DNA of 64,000 nucleotides from Campylobacter helveticus (GTDB taxonomy: Bacteria; Campylobacterota; Campylobacteria; Campylobacterales; Campylobacteraceae): positions 172,886 through 236,885 of the forward strand of contig NZ_CP020478.1 in the NCBI RefSeq assembly GCF_002080395.1, written 5' to 3'. Made by a program: the position numbers and the translations under genes. The notes below the pieces were generated by a model. The model did no database searches. It worked only from the letters and a program-made list of their open reading frames with translations, and had not been told where the DNA came from. This document shows, piece after piece, positions 25,775 through 34,291 of the stretch. The stretch's first letter is position 1. Each line of letters opens with the position of its first letter.

Positions 25775-26964
25775 AAAAATGTGCTTGTTGTAACAAACAA
25801 AGCGAAAGAATTTTAGTTTTTAAAGCAGAAAATGTTTATATTTCTTGTGAATTATTATCTAGTGAAGCAAGGAATCTTGCAGGGGGGGGTAATATTACCC
25901 TTTCTCAGTGTTTAGAATGTGGCTATATAGAAAATGAGACTTTTGACGAGGAAAAAATGAGTGAAGCTTATAGGAGTGAGGATTTTTACCAAACTAAAAA
26001 TTTTACACCACGCCTTTCGCGGCATATCTTAGAGATAAAAGAAAGCATTTTAAAATATGCTAAAAAGGACGCTGTTGTCGTGGAAATAGCTCCTGGGCAG
26101 TGTGATTTAGCACTTTCTTTAGCGCACGATGTGAAAAACATTTACACCATAGACCCATCACCCATCAGCAAAGCGGTGCAAAAAGTCTCTAATATCAAAC
26201 ATATACAAGGTTTTTTCTCTAAGGAATTTTTACAAAAAGAAGTGAGTGAAAAGGTAGATTTCATCATTTTTAGGCATTTGCTAGAGCATATTTTCAAGCC
26301 TTTTTCATTTTTAGAAAATGTGAGTGCGTATTTAGAAGATGGGGCATTTATCTATATCGAAGTGCCAAATGCTTTGGATATTTTTAGGCATAAAAGATTT
26401 TTTGATATTTATCACGATCATTGTGGCTATTATCAAAAGGCAAGTATTATTAATGTAATGGCGAGTTTGGGTTGTGAATTTGTCGAGGAAGTATATTATT
26501 TTGACTATCAACATTTAGGATTATTTTTTAAGAAAAACGCACAAAAACGCTTTGAGCGTGAGGGCGTGGTGATTTATGATTGTTTTACAAAAGAGTCTTT
26601 TGAGCTTGAGATTAAAAGACTTAATAAGCTTTGTGAAAAGTATGAGAAAATTGGAATTTATGGAGGGGGCGTTCAAGCACATAGTTTGCTTAATCATCTT
26701 AGTGCAGAAAATTATAAAAAAATCGTTTGCGCCTTTGAGATAAACGAGGATAAAGTTGGGAAGTATATGAGAGATACAAATATTTTGATACAATACCCAA
26801 GTAAAGAAAGCTTAGAGCTATTAGATTGTCTTATAATGGCGATACCAAGCCACGAAAACCACGCTTATCATAAGGAAATTTTGGATTTTGTGAAACAGGG
26901 TGCGTTTAAGGGAGACTTAATAAGAATGGCTAAGGGAGTGGAATTAATTCAATTTAAGGAGTGA
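25771..26964 (+). CDS. Sugar C-methyltransferase-type SAM enzyme
   Basis: About 397 residues from the ATG at 25771 (GTGGAGAGT before it). The N-terminus has a zinc-binding pair (CACC and CLECG), then a SAM domain (VVEIAPGQCDLAL near residue 110, RHLLEHI), then a C-terminal Rossmann-like part with IGIYGGGVQAHSLL. This layout is that of TylC3-type sugar C-methyltransferases that make branched sugars. If so, the product glycan has a C-methyl branch. A G8 run (25882-25889) lies early in the gene, in frame. Confidence 0.78.
   Translation: MKKCACCNKQSERILVFKAENVYISCELLSSEARNLAGGGNITLSQCLECGYIENETFDEEKMSEAYRSEDFYQTKNFTPRLSRHILEIKESILKYAKKDAVVVEIAPGQCDLALSLAHDVKNIYTIDPSPISKAVQKVSNIKHIQGFFSKEFLQKEVSEKVDFIIFRHLLEHIFKPFSFLENVSAYLEDGAFIYIEVPNALDIFRHKRFFDIYHDHCGYYQKASIINVMASLGCEFVEEVYYFDYQHLGLFFKKNAQKRFEREGVVIYDCFTKESFELEIKRLNKLCEKYEKIGIYGGGVQAHSLLNHLSAENYKKIVCAFEINEDKVGKYMRDTNILIQYPSKESLELLDCLIMAIPSHENHAYHKEILDFVKQGAFKGDLIRMAKGVELIQFKE
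25882..25889 (+). repeat. G8 run in the C-methyltransferase gene (in frame)
   Basis: Eight G encode AGGGN near codon 40. Eight is short for phase variation in Campylobacter, but slippage would remove nearly the whole enzyme. Confidence 0.7.
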
Positions 26965-26967
26965 AAT

Positions 26968-27552
26968 ATGAAAGCGTATATTAAAGAACATTTTGAAGAA
27001 AGTATTAAAGTTAAAAAGCAAATTTTAGAAGATGAAGCATTGATAGCATTGATAGAAAAGGTCGCAAAAGAGCTTATTAAGGCTTATAAGGACGGCAAAA
27101 AGACGCTTTTGGCTGGAAATGGTGGCTCTGCGGCGGACGCACAGCACATCGCTGGGGAATTTGTAAGCCGTTTTTATTTTGACAGGGAGGGAATTCCAAG
27201 CATCGCTTTAACGACTGATACAAGCATAATAACAGCGATAGGTAATGACTATGGCTACGAAAAGCTTTTTTCAAGACAAGTTCAAGCACAAGGTGTGAAG
27301 GGCGATGTTTTCATAGGAATTTCAACGAGCGGAAATTCTAAAAATATCTTAGAAGCTTTAAAGGTGTGCAAAGAAAAGGGCATTTTAAGCGTGGGACTGA
27401 CGGGAGAAAATGGAGGGGCGATGGGGGAGCTTTGTGATTACTGCATTAAAGTGCCTTCAACTTGCACTCCACGCATACAAGAATCTCACATCGTCATAGG
27501 GCATATTTTGTGTGCTATCGTTGAGGAAGAGCTTTTTGGCAAAGGCTTTTAG
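26968..27552 (+). CDS. gmhA: Sedoheptulose 7-phosphate isomerase
   Basis: The 194-residue SIS-domain enzyme makes D-glycero-D-manno-heptose 7-phosphate, the first heptose step. Visible marks are AGNGGSAADAQHIAGEF (with the His and Glu of the active site), GISTSGNSKN, and ESHIVIGHILC near the C-terminus. It is the capsule-locus copy by context (next to hddC and hddA, as gmhA2 in C. jejuni). Its stop and the GTG of hddC share one base. Confidence 0.92.
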   Translation: MKAYIKEHFEESIKVKKQILEDEALIALIEKVAKELIKAYKDGKKTLLAGNGGSAADAQHIAGEFVSRFYFDREGIPSIALTTDTSIITAIGNDYGYEKLFSRQVQAQGVKGDVFIGISTSGNSKNILEALKVCKEKGILSVGLTGENGGAMGELCDYCIKVPSTCTPRIQESHIVIGHILCAIVEEELFGKGF

Positions 27553-28229
27553 TGGAGGCTATCGTTCTTTGTGGAGGGCTTGGCACACGCCTTAAAGAGG
27601 TGGTAAAAGATGTGCCTAAGCCTATGGCGAGTATCAATGGCAAAGCTTTTTTGGAATTTATCTTCGAGTATTTAAAGGCTCAGGGTGTTACAAGCGTGGT
27701 TTTAGCCGTTTCTTATAAATACGAGGTGATACAAGCACATTTTAAAGACTCCTTTTTAGGCATAAAGATAAAATATAGCGTAGAAAAAGAACCTCTTGGC
27801 ACGGGAGGGGCAGTAAAACAGGCTCTAAATCTTTGCAAGGAAGAAGAAATTTTTGTGCTAAATGGGGATAGCATTTTTGAAATTCCTTTAAAAAATTTGC
27901 GCTTAAATGGGGCAAAAATTTGTCTTTCCTTAAAAAAAATGCAAGATTTTGAGAGGTATGGTGCTGTCCGCGTTGATGATGTGGGTGAGATAGTAGAATT
28001 TAGGGAAAAATGCTTTTGTGAAGAGGGTTTGATAAATGGGGGAATTTATTTGCTTTCACGGCGTATTTTTGAGGGCTTTTTGCTAGAGGATAAATTTAGC
28101 TTTGAGGAATTTTTAAGTGCAAATTTTAAAGCTCTAAAAGCTAGGGCAGGGCTTTTTGAGGGTTATTTTATCGATATAGGAATCCCGCAGGATTATGAAA
28201 AATTTTCCCATTTGCAAGGCGGCAAATGA
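27552..28229 (+). CDS. hddC: D-glycero-D-manno-heptose 1-phosphate guanylyltransferase
   Basis: The 225-residue nucleotidyltransferase has the VLCGGLGTRLKEVVKDVPKP signature at the N-terminus and NGDSIF for metal binding near residue 98. It activates heptose 1-phosphate with GTP to GDP-heptose. It starts with GTG overlapping the gmhA stop. It is the last gene of the heptose operon; restriction-gene debris follows. Confidence 0.88.
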   Translation: MEAIVLCGGLGTRLKEVVKDVPKPMASINGKAFLEFIFEYLKAQGVTSVVLAVSYKYEVIQAHFKDSFLGIKIKYSVEKEPLGTGGAVKQALNLCKEEEIFVLNGDSIFEIPLKNLRLNGAKICLSLKKMQDFERYGAVRVDDVGEIVEFREKCFCEEGLINGGIYLLSRRIFEGFLLEDKFSFEEFLSANFKALKARAGLFEGYFIDIGIPQDYEKFSHLQGGK

Positions 28230-28234
28230 CTTAA

Positions 28235-28759
28235 GCCTTTAACATCTTAGGGCTTTCTTTGCAAGGTAAGCCTAGTAATATTAAAAATTATAGAGATGAA
28301 TTTGACCCTTATTTTGATAATGCTAGAAAGGGTTGGCACAAAAGAGAACTTAGAACTTATACAAAAATCATTTTTGAAAAATATAAAGATATAGAATTTG
28401 AATCTTTTAAAAATTTAATCTCTAGCTTTTTAATTGAAAATTATGAAGCAAAATTACAAGTGAGTGAATTTTTAGATTTTAAATTAGAGACAAGTTTTAT
28501 CAAAAGAGTGGCCACAGGTAAGGCTGCGGAGCAGTATTTTTTACAAAATTTTAAAAAGCATTTTGTAAATTTTAATGTGCTTGATGTTAGAGAATTTGGT
28601 TGCGGTTTTGATTTTAAGCTTGATTTAAATCATAAGCAAATTTGCGTAGAGGTTAAGGGACTTAGTGAAGATAAGGGGCAGTTTTTACTCACGCAAAAAG
28701 AGTATGAAATGGCGCAAAATTGTGAAAGATTAAAAGTTATGGATTTAATAAAGAATTAG
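28235..28759 (+). pseudogene. Truncated restriction-endonuclease fragment, DUF3883-like
   Basis: An open frame without a credible start (first usable codon TTG at 28259, no ribosome site). It begins mid-protein (AFNILGLSLQGKPSNIKNY). The C-terminal half holds GCGFDFKLD...ICVEVKGLSED, the D...ExK pattern of PD-(D/E)XK nucleases in a DUF3883-like domain, and then ends abruptly. Both ends look cut, so I call it a relic of a type II or Mrr-like enzyme. Confidence 0.6.
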
Positions 28760-28821
28760 ATATAAAAAGAGTGTGAGAAATAGGTTTTCTCCACAAGGAA
28801 GTCAAAATCGTTAAGGTTACT

Positions 28822-28899
28822 ATGCAAAGAAAAGGCGGTGATGGAGGTGGAGAGGGTGCAAAGATGCTTCAGTTTAAGATAGACCCCACTTATTGTTAA
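28822..28899 (+). pseudogene. C-terminal scrap of a restriction enzyme
   Basis: A 25-codon frame (MQRKGGDGGGEGAKMLQFKI...) reads like the conserved tail I recall from some type II endonucleases (RKGGDGG...LQFK). It is in a different frame from the fragment at 28235 and has no gene around it. Confidence 0.45.
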
Positions 28900-28916
28900 A
28901 GCAGGGCATTAGCTAT

Positions 28917-30065
28917 TTAAAATTCGATATAATTTCCAAATTCCTCTTCTTTTGGAGGATTTGTGCTAATTTTATTCATTGCTTCTTCATAAGCACTTAT
29001 TTTTTGTCTAAATTCCGCTTTAGCTTGAGCGCTAAGTTCGGATTTTGCTATTTTGACGACTGAAAGAGGGTTGATAGCTTTATTATTGAGATACACGCCA
29101 AAATGAAGATGCGGTCCAGTGCTCATACCTGTTGAGCCTACATAGCCTATAAGCTCTCCTTGCTTGACTTTTTGTCCTGTTTTGATTTTAGCAAAGCGAC
29201 TAAGATGTGCGTAAAGGGTCGTGTAGCCTGAGGCATGTTTGATTTTAATCACTTTACCATAGCCTCCTTGTGTGCCTATGAAAGTAACCGTGCCATTTCC
29301 AGAGCTTTTTACAGGTGTGCCTGTGGGTGCAGCATAATCGACACCAAGGTGTGCACGGTAGCGTTTTAGCACAGGGTGAAAGCGTGCGGTGGTAAAATAA
29401 GAAGAAATTCTTTTATAAACCACAGGTTTTGCGAGTAGAAAAGATTCTAGTTCTTTACCATCGCGTCCATAATAAGTATCATTAAAGAGGAAAATTTCTT
29501 GAGCGTTTTTATTGATTTCAACGATAGCCATATGGATAGTAATGTCGCCCCAAAGTTTGCCTTCGCGCCTTTTTTGAGAATAATAAAGCGTGATTTTATC
29601 ACCCTTTTGGATAGAACGAAAATTTACACTACCTTTAAAAGCCCTTACCATAGCCCTTGCTAAGGTTGAGCTTTGGCTTTCTTCATAGACATCTTGATAG
29701 GCGGTATTTTTAACTTCTATGCGTAAAACTCTCTCTTCTTTAGTATAATCCACAGGCGTGAAAGTAAGTTTGTATCCGTCTTTACTTTTATAGATGTGAA
29801 TTTGAAGCTCATCGCTAATGGGGATTAGCACTTGCTCGATGTGTCCGTTGCCGTCTTTTAAAATTTGATATTTTGTTCTTGATGCGATTTCTGAGGCTAG
29901 TTCTTGGTCTTCTCTGTCAAGATTGTAGTATAAAGCTATAGGTATGGAATTTCTCTGCAAAAATTGTAAAAGTGTGTCGCCATTATCCCATAGTCTTTCT
30001 TCTACACTGGAATAACCAAAAACAAAGCTATTAAATAAAATCAATAAAGTGATAATTTTTTTCAT
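28917..30065 (-). CDS. M23 peptidoglycan metalloendopeptidase
   Basis: The 382-residue protein has an N-terminal signal peptide (MKKIITLLILFNSFVFG). The C-terminal LytM domain has HLGVDYAAPTGTPV (first zinc His and Asp), YGKVIKIKH, LYAHLS and GPHLHFGVY. The middle resembles the regulatory N-domains of cell-shape peptidases. It should cut peptide crosslinks in the periplasm; C. jejuni Cj1215 is the likely counterpart, and it sits next to the PgbA-like gene and glcD as there. Confidence 0.88.
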   Translation of the reverse strand: MKKIITLLILFNSFVFGYSSVEERLWDNGDTLLQFLQRNSIPIALYYNLDREDQELASEIASRTKYQILKDGNGHIEQVLIPISDELQIHIYKSKDGYKLTFTPVDYTKEERVLRIEVKNTAYQDVYEESQSSTLARAMVRAFKGSVNFRSIQKGDKITLYYSQKRREGKLWGDITIHMAIVEINKNAQEIFLFNDTYYGRDGKELESFLLAKPVVYKRISSYFTTARFHPVLKRYRAHLGVDYAAPTGTPVKSSGNGTVTFIGTQGGYGKVIKIKHASGYTTLYAHLSRFAKIKTGQKVKQGELIGYVGSTGMSTGPHLHFGVYLNNKAINPLSVVKIAKSELSAQAKAEFRQKISAYEEAMNKISTNPPKEEEFGNYIEF

Positions 30066-30126
30066 AAAGTGCCTTTTGCTTGATTAAAATCTTAATTTTA
30101 CTTACAATTTTTTAACGAAAAGCGAT

Positions 30127-30132
30127 TATAAT
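30127..30132 (+). promoter_or_regulatory. -10 box for the PgbA-like/glcD operon
   Basis: TATAAT 25 bases before the GTG start at 30157, preceded by a T-tract (TTTTTTAACG). Confidence 0.6.
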
Positions 30133-30156
30133 AACATTTTATTACAAGGAGTAAGT

Positions 30157-30891
30157 GTGTTAAAACTGATTTTAGTGCTGATGATTTCAAGCTTAAGCTT
30201 AATGGCTGAGTTTAATTTAAAACCCCTTTCTACACCACTTTTAAAAGTCGAAGATATTTATGGTTATGTAAAAGATAGTGAGAATTTAACCCTTTATTCT
30301 AGTGGGGTTGTAATGCACCGCTTCAAAGAATCGCAAAGTATCATCGCAAGGGCTGAAGTGATAGAAAAGAAAAATGGTATCGCTAAGCTTGAATTTAGCG
30401 TGTTTGATTCTTTAGCACAAGAAGCTTTGCCTTTACCAAATGTCTTACCAGAAGTGGGCGATGAGGTTATTTTAAATTTCTTGTATGATAGAGGTTTGGT
30501 AATTGCCCCTGATAAGCAAAGTTATGATTTTTTAGTGCAAAATTTCCCTCAAATTTATTTCACACACATTGATATTTTAGGCGCACAGCTCATACGCACC
30601 GCAGGACTTGCTCCAAAGCGTTCAGACCTTAGGAAATTTTGCTCCGAAAATGCTGTGGGTGTTTTGGTTTTTGCTTTAGAAAATAAATTTAAAATTGTCG
30701 ATTGTCAAAGCTTTATGACTTTATATGAAGAGCCATTAAGCGTTAAACCTAAAGCCTTGCAAACGCCATTTTACTCAAGGGTGAGCGGATATGAGAGTAA
30801 TTTTTTTGATTTTAATGAGATTAAAATGGGGAATTTTTACCGCTATTATGAAGCTTTGATTGATTTAAGAAAAGCGAAAGAAGAAGAATGA
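30157..30891 (+). CDS. Exported protein with PgbA-like N-terminal domain
   Basis: The 244-residue protein starts at GTG with AAGGAG before it and has a signal peptide (MLKLILVLMISSLSLMAEF). The body resembles the N-terminal domain named after the H. pylori plasminogen-binding protein PgbA, and Cj1214c of C. jejuni. The function in Campylobacter is not established. It overlaps glcD by four bases. Confidence 0.7.
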   Translation: MLKLILVLMISSLSLMAEFNLKPLSTPLLKVEDIYGYVKDSENLTLYSSGVVMHRFKESQSIIARAEVIEKKNGIAKLEFSVFDSLAQEALPLPNVLPEVGDEVILNFLYDRGLVIAPDKQSYDFLVQNFPQIYFTHIDILGAQLIRTAGLAPKRSDLRKFCSENAVGVLVFALENKFKIVDCQSFMTLYEEPLSVKPKALQTPFYSRVSGYESNFFDFNEIKMGNFYRYYEALIDLRKAKEEE

Positions 30892-32270
30892 AAGAGGAAT
30901 TTAAAAGCTATTTTAAAAAGCTTTTAGGCGAGGAAAATGCACACTTTGACACTCTTCATCAAAGAGCTTATAGCTATGATGCGACAAGGAATCATTATTT
31001 GCCTGATGGGGTGCTTTTTCCTAGAAATGAAGAGGACATTAGTGCCATTTTAAAATACTGCAACGATAGGCAAATTATCATCATTCCAAGAGGTTCAGGC
31101 TCTGGCTTTACGGGTGGGGCGTTAGCGATTAATGGGGGTTTGATTTTAAGTTTTGAAAAGCATATGAATCAAATTTTAGAGATAGATTTAGAAAATTTAG
31201 TCGCTGTGGTGCAACCGGGAGTGATTAATATAGCCTTACAAAAAGAAGTGGCTAAATACGGGCTTTTTTATCCGCCTGACCCTGCAAGTATGGAATATTC
31301 AAGCTTAGGGGGAAATGTCAGTGAAAATGCTGGTGGTATGAGAGCGGCGAAATATGGCATTACGAAAGATTATGTAATGGCATTAAGAGCGGTGCTTCCA
31401 AATGGTGATGTAATAAGGGCTGGAAAACGCACCATTAAAGATGTGGCTGGGTATAATTTGGCGGGAATTTTAATTGCGAGCGAGGGTTCTTTGGCGGTTT
31501 TAAGTGAGCTTACCCTAAAGCTCATCGCTATGCCGAAATTTAAAAAGACGGCTTTTGCGACTTTTGCAAGTGTGAAAGACGCGATGAATGCTGTTTATAA
31601 AAGTTTAGCTTCTGGTGTAAATCCTGTGAGTATGGAATTTTTGGATAATTTAAGCATAAGGGCTGTGGAAGAGAAATTTCACAAGGGCTTAAATGTAGAA
31701 GCTGGAGCGATTTTAATTTGCGATGTTGATGGAAATGTTAAGGAAAGTGTGGAGGAGGATTTAAGGCGTTTAAGGGAGTATTTTTTAGAAGCTGGAGCTT
31801 TGGAATTTAAAATCGCACAAAATGAAACTGAAGTAGCCGATATATGGTTTGCTAGGAGAAATTGCTCTCAAAGTATAGCGATGTATGGCACTTTAAAGCT
31901 CAATGAGGACATTACCGTGCCGCGTTCAAAATTACCTGAGCTTTTGGAGGGCATCGAGCAAGTTTCGCAAAAATACGGCTTTAAAATTCCTTGTTTTGGG
32001 CATACTGGTGATGGTAATGTGCATACAAATGTAATGGTAAAAGATAAAGATGATAAAGAGCAGGTTAAAAAAGGCTATGAGGCTGTGGAGGAAATTTTTA
32101 AACTTGCGGTTGGACTTGGTGGAACGCTAAGCGGAGAACACGGCATAGGTATTTCGAAAGCACCCTTTATGAATCTTGCTTTTAGCGAAGCAGAGATGAA
32201 TTTAATGAGAAATATTAAAAAGGCATTTGATTCAAATAATATTTTAAATCCCTTTAAAATGGGGCTTTAG
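30888..32270 (+). CDS. glcD: FAD-linked 2-hydroxyacid dehydrogenase, GlcD type
   Basis: The 460-residue oxidase of the vanillyl-alcohol-oxidase fold has IPRGSGSGFTGGALA for FAD pyrophosphate binding, GGNVSENAGGMRAAKYG near residue 140, and CFGHTGDGNVHTN and GEHGIG in the C-terminal cap domain. It oxidises glycolate or D-lactate; the exact substrate cannot be read from sequence. Partner subunits glcE/glcF are not adjacent. Coupled to the PgbA-like gene. Confidence 0.88.
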   Translation: MKEEFKSYFKKLLGEENAHFDTLHQRAYSYDATRNHYLPDGVLFPRNEEDISAILKYCNDRQIIIIPRGSGSGFTGGALAINGGLILSFEKHMNQILEIDLENLVAVVQPGVINIALQKEVAKYGLFYPPDPASMEYSSLGGNVSENAGGMRAAKYGITKDYVMALRAVLPNGDVIRAGKRTIKDVAGYNLAGILIASEGSLAVLSELTLKLIAMPKFKKTAFATFASVKDAMNAVYKSLASGVNPVSMEFLDNLSIRAVEEKFHKGLNVEAGAILICDVDGNVKESVEEDLRRLREYFLEAGALEFKIAQNETEVADIWFARRNCSQSIAMYGTLKLNEDITVPRSKLPELLEGIEQVSQKYGFKIPCFGHTGDGNVHTNVMVKDKDDKEQVKKGYEAVEEIFKLAVGLGGTLSGEHGIGISKAPFMNLAFSEAEMNLMRNIKKAFDSNNILNPFKMGL

Positions 32271-32273
32271 TTT

Positions 32274-32993
32274 ATGAATTTATGGGATAAAAAGGCAAAA
32301 ACTTACGCAAGATTTCATCAAGATTTAAATGAAATTCAAAGGCAAACTTTTAAAGAGTTTGAAAAACTAGGGCTTGATTTTAAAGACAAAAGTGTCATTG
32401 ATATAGGCTGTGGCACTGGTGTTTGGACTTTGCATTTGGCTTTTTTGGCAAAAGAAATACTCGCACTTGATAGTGCTAAGGCTATGCTTACGATTTTGCA
32501 AGAAGATGCTCTAAATTTAAAGCTTTCTAACATTAAAAGTGTTAATTTGAGTTTTGAAGAGTGGAAACAAAAAAATGCAAATTCGCATTTTGACATCGCT
32601 TTTTTAAGTATGTCCCCAGCTTTGCAAAATGAAAAAGATTATGAAGACTTTTTAAATTTAGCTAAAGTTAAGATTTATTTGGGGTGGGCTGATTATAGAA
32701 AAAGTGATTTTCTAGACCCTATTTTCAAGCATTTTAAGACGGAATTTAAAGGTTTTTATAAAGAGGATTTTGAAAGCTTTTTGATAAAAAAGAACATTGC
32801 TTTTCATAAGGCTATTTTTGAGGAAGAGCGTTTTGTGCAAAGGACGCGTGAAGAGGCGATTGAAAATGTTTTGTGGCATTTGGATATGAATGGGATTAAA
32901 GCCTCAAAAGACGAGATAAAGAGCCTTGTAAAAGACGATGTTGCGGAAACCATAAAATCCAAAATCAAGCTTTTAATCATAAATGACTTTTAA
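32274..32993 (+). CDS. Class I SAM-dependent methyltransferase
   Basis: The 239-residue protein has motif I VIDIGCGTGVW near residue 40 and a following acidic LDSAKAM. The downstream YLGWADYRKS part suggests a small-molecule or protein methyltransferase of unknown substrate. It starts three bases after glcD and is probably in the same operon. Confidence 0.75.
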   Translation: MNLWDKKAKTYARFHQDLNEIQRQTFKEFEKLGLDFKDKSVIDIGCGTGVWTLHLAFLAKEILALDSAKAMLTILQEDALNLKLSNIKSVNLSFEEWKQKNANSHFDIAFLSMSPALQNEKDYEDFLNLAKVKIYLGWADYRKSDFLDPIFKHFKTEFKGFYKEDFESFLIKKNIAFHKAIFEEERFVQRTREEAIENVLWHLDMNGIKASKDEIKSLVKDDVAETIKSKIKLLIINDF

Positions 32994-33010
32994 TTTTTTT
33001 TTTTTTTTGT

Positions 33011-33016
33011 TATAAT
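33011..33016 (+). promoter_or_regulatory. -10 box with T15 tract upstream
   Basis: TGTTATAAT directly follows fifteen T (32994-33008). Such T-tracts replace the -35 in Campylobacter promoters. Drives the small membrane gene at 33044; the tract length itself could vary. Confidence 0.65.
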
Positions 33017-33043
33017 CGCTTCGATTTTTTTAAAGGAGTTTTA

Positions 33044-33265
33044 ATGGTTAAGGATTTTGTCATAAAATTTGGACGCTTGATTCTTGATGTGATTGTGGTT
33101 GCAAGTTTTGTCATAGCTTTGATTTCTTCTCTTGTTATGATGTTTAGTGTTGGATTTTTCTTTGGATTATCATCTTTGATAGGTAGTTTTATTGCTTTAT
33201 TTCTTAGCTTTTTTGTAATTTATCTTGTCATAGATATAAGGGACGCTCTTGTAAATAAAGCTTAA
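33044..33265 (+). CDS. Small DUF4282-like membrane protein
   Basis: The 73-residue protein is nearly all hydrophobic: two membrane helices (about residues 15-38 and 45-63) joined by a Gly/Ser loop. It resembles DUF4282 proteins, whose role is unknown. AAAGGAG precedes the ATG and it has its own promoter. Confidence 0.7.
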   Translation: MVKDFVIKFGRLILDVIVVASFVIALISSLVMMFSVGFFFGLSSLIGSFIALFLSFFVIYLVIDIRDALVNKA

Positions 33266-33289
33266 AGATTTCCGCCTTTAAGGCCGGGA

Positions 33290-34291
33290 TTAATCGCTCA
33301 CCCGAAATTTTAATTTTTCCCCAGCCATAAAAGGCACGATTTGATGATAGCTTTCTTCCACTTCCCACTCTTCTTTTTTGAGTTCTATGATTTTATTTTC
33401 TTTAAAAGTTAGCTTGTGAATCGCACAGGCATTATTTGAGATAAATTTTTGCAAATTTGCCTCGTTGGAATTTTTTTCAAAAAGCTCTGCTAAAACACTC
33501 AAAGCCACAGGGGAGGAAAACACTCCCGCCGCACAGCCACAGCATTCTTTTTCGCTTTTTGGGTGGGGGGCTGAATCACTTCCAAACATCGCTTTTTCAT
33601 ATCCACTAAAAGCAAGTTCGCATAAAGCTTCCCTATCCTCATAGGTTTTTGCTATGGGTTTGCAAAAAAGATGTGGTTGCATTTTGCCACCGATGACATC
33701 ATCAAGGCTTAAAATAAGATGATGTAGGGTAATGGTCGCATATAAATTTTCATAATCTTTTAGAAGTTTGCAAAGGGTTTTTGTGGTGATGTGTTCCATT
33801 ACGATTTTAAGTTGTGGGAAATTTTTGGCAAATTTTTCATAAATTTTGGCAAAATTAGCCTCTCTATCCATTACAAAATCATTCGTTTCGCCGTGGATTA
33901 AAAGAGGAATTTCTAAAGCACTCATTACCTCAAGTGTCGGCTTTAAAGATTCTAAATCAAAGCTTGAAACGCCATTATTTGAATTTGTGGTAATCCCAGC
34001 AGGATAGAGCTTAATGCCAAAAATTTCACTTCTTGCTTCTTCTAAAAATTTCGCTTCATAATTTTGAAAAAAAAGAGTCATTAAAGGCGTGAAAAGTGAG
34101 TCATTACTCGCTTTTATAATGCGTTCTTTGTAGGCTTTTAGAGATTTCAAATCGCAAAGTGGAGGAATTAAATTTGGCATAATCACAGCAGCTCTAAAAT
34201 CTTTTGCAGAATAAGGCGTAACGAATTCAAGCATAGGAGTATCCCTTAAATGCAAGTGCATATCAAGAGGATTTGTAAGTTTCATTTTCAT
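33290..34291 (-). CDS. pyrC: Dihydroorotase
   Basis: The 333-residue amidohydrolase of pyrimidine synthesis has the metal pair DMHLHLRD at the N-terminus, KLYPAGITTN with the likely carboxylated lysine near residue 100, LLIHGE, and GSDSAPHP with the catalytic Asp. The start could be ATG 34291 (overlapping the purF stop) or 34285, which has a better spaced AAGGA site. Last of the minus-strand dapB-purF-pyrC set. Confidence 0.92.
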   Translation of the reverse strand: MKMKLTNPLDMHLHLRDTPMLEFVTPYSAKDFRAAVIMPNLIPPLCDLKSLKAYKERIIKASNDSLFTPLMTLFFQNYEAKFLEEARSEIFGIKLYPAGITTNSNNGVSSFDLESLKPTLEVMSALEIPLLIHGETNDFVMDREANFAKIYEKFAKNFPQLKIVMEHITTKTLCKLLKDYENLYATITLHHLILSLDDVIGGKMQPHLFCKPIAKTYEDREALCELAFSGYEKAMFGSDSAPHPKSEKECCGCAAGVFSSPVALSVLAELFEKNSNEANLQKFISNNACAIHKLTFKENKIIELKKEEWEVEESYHQIVPFMAGEKLKFRVSD

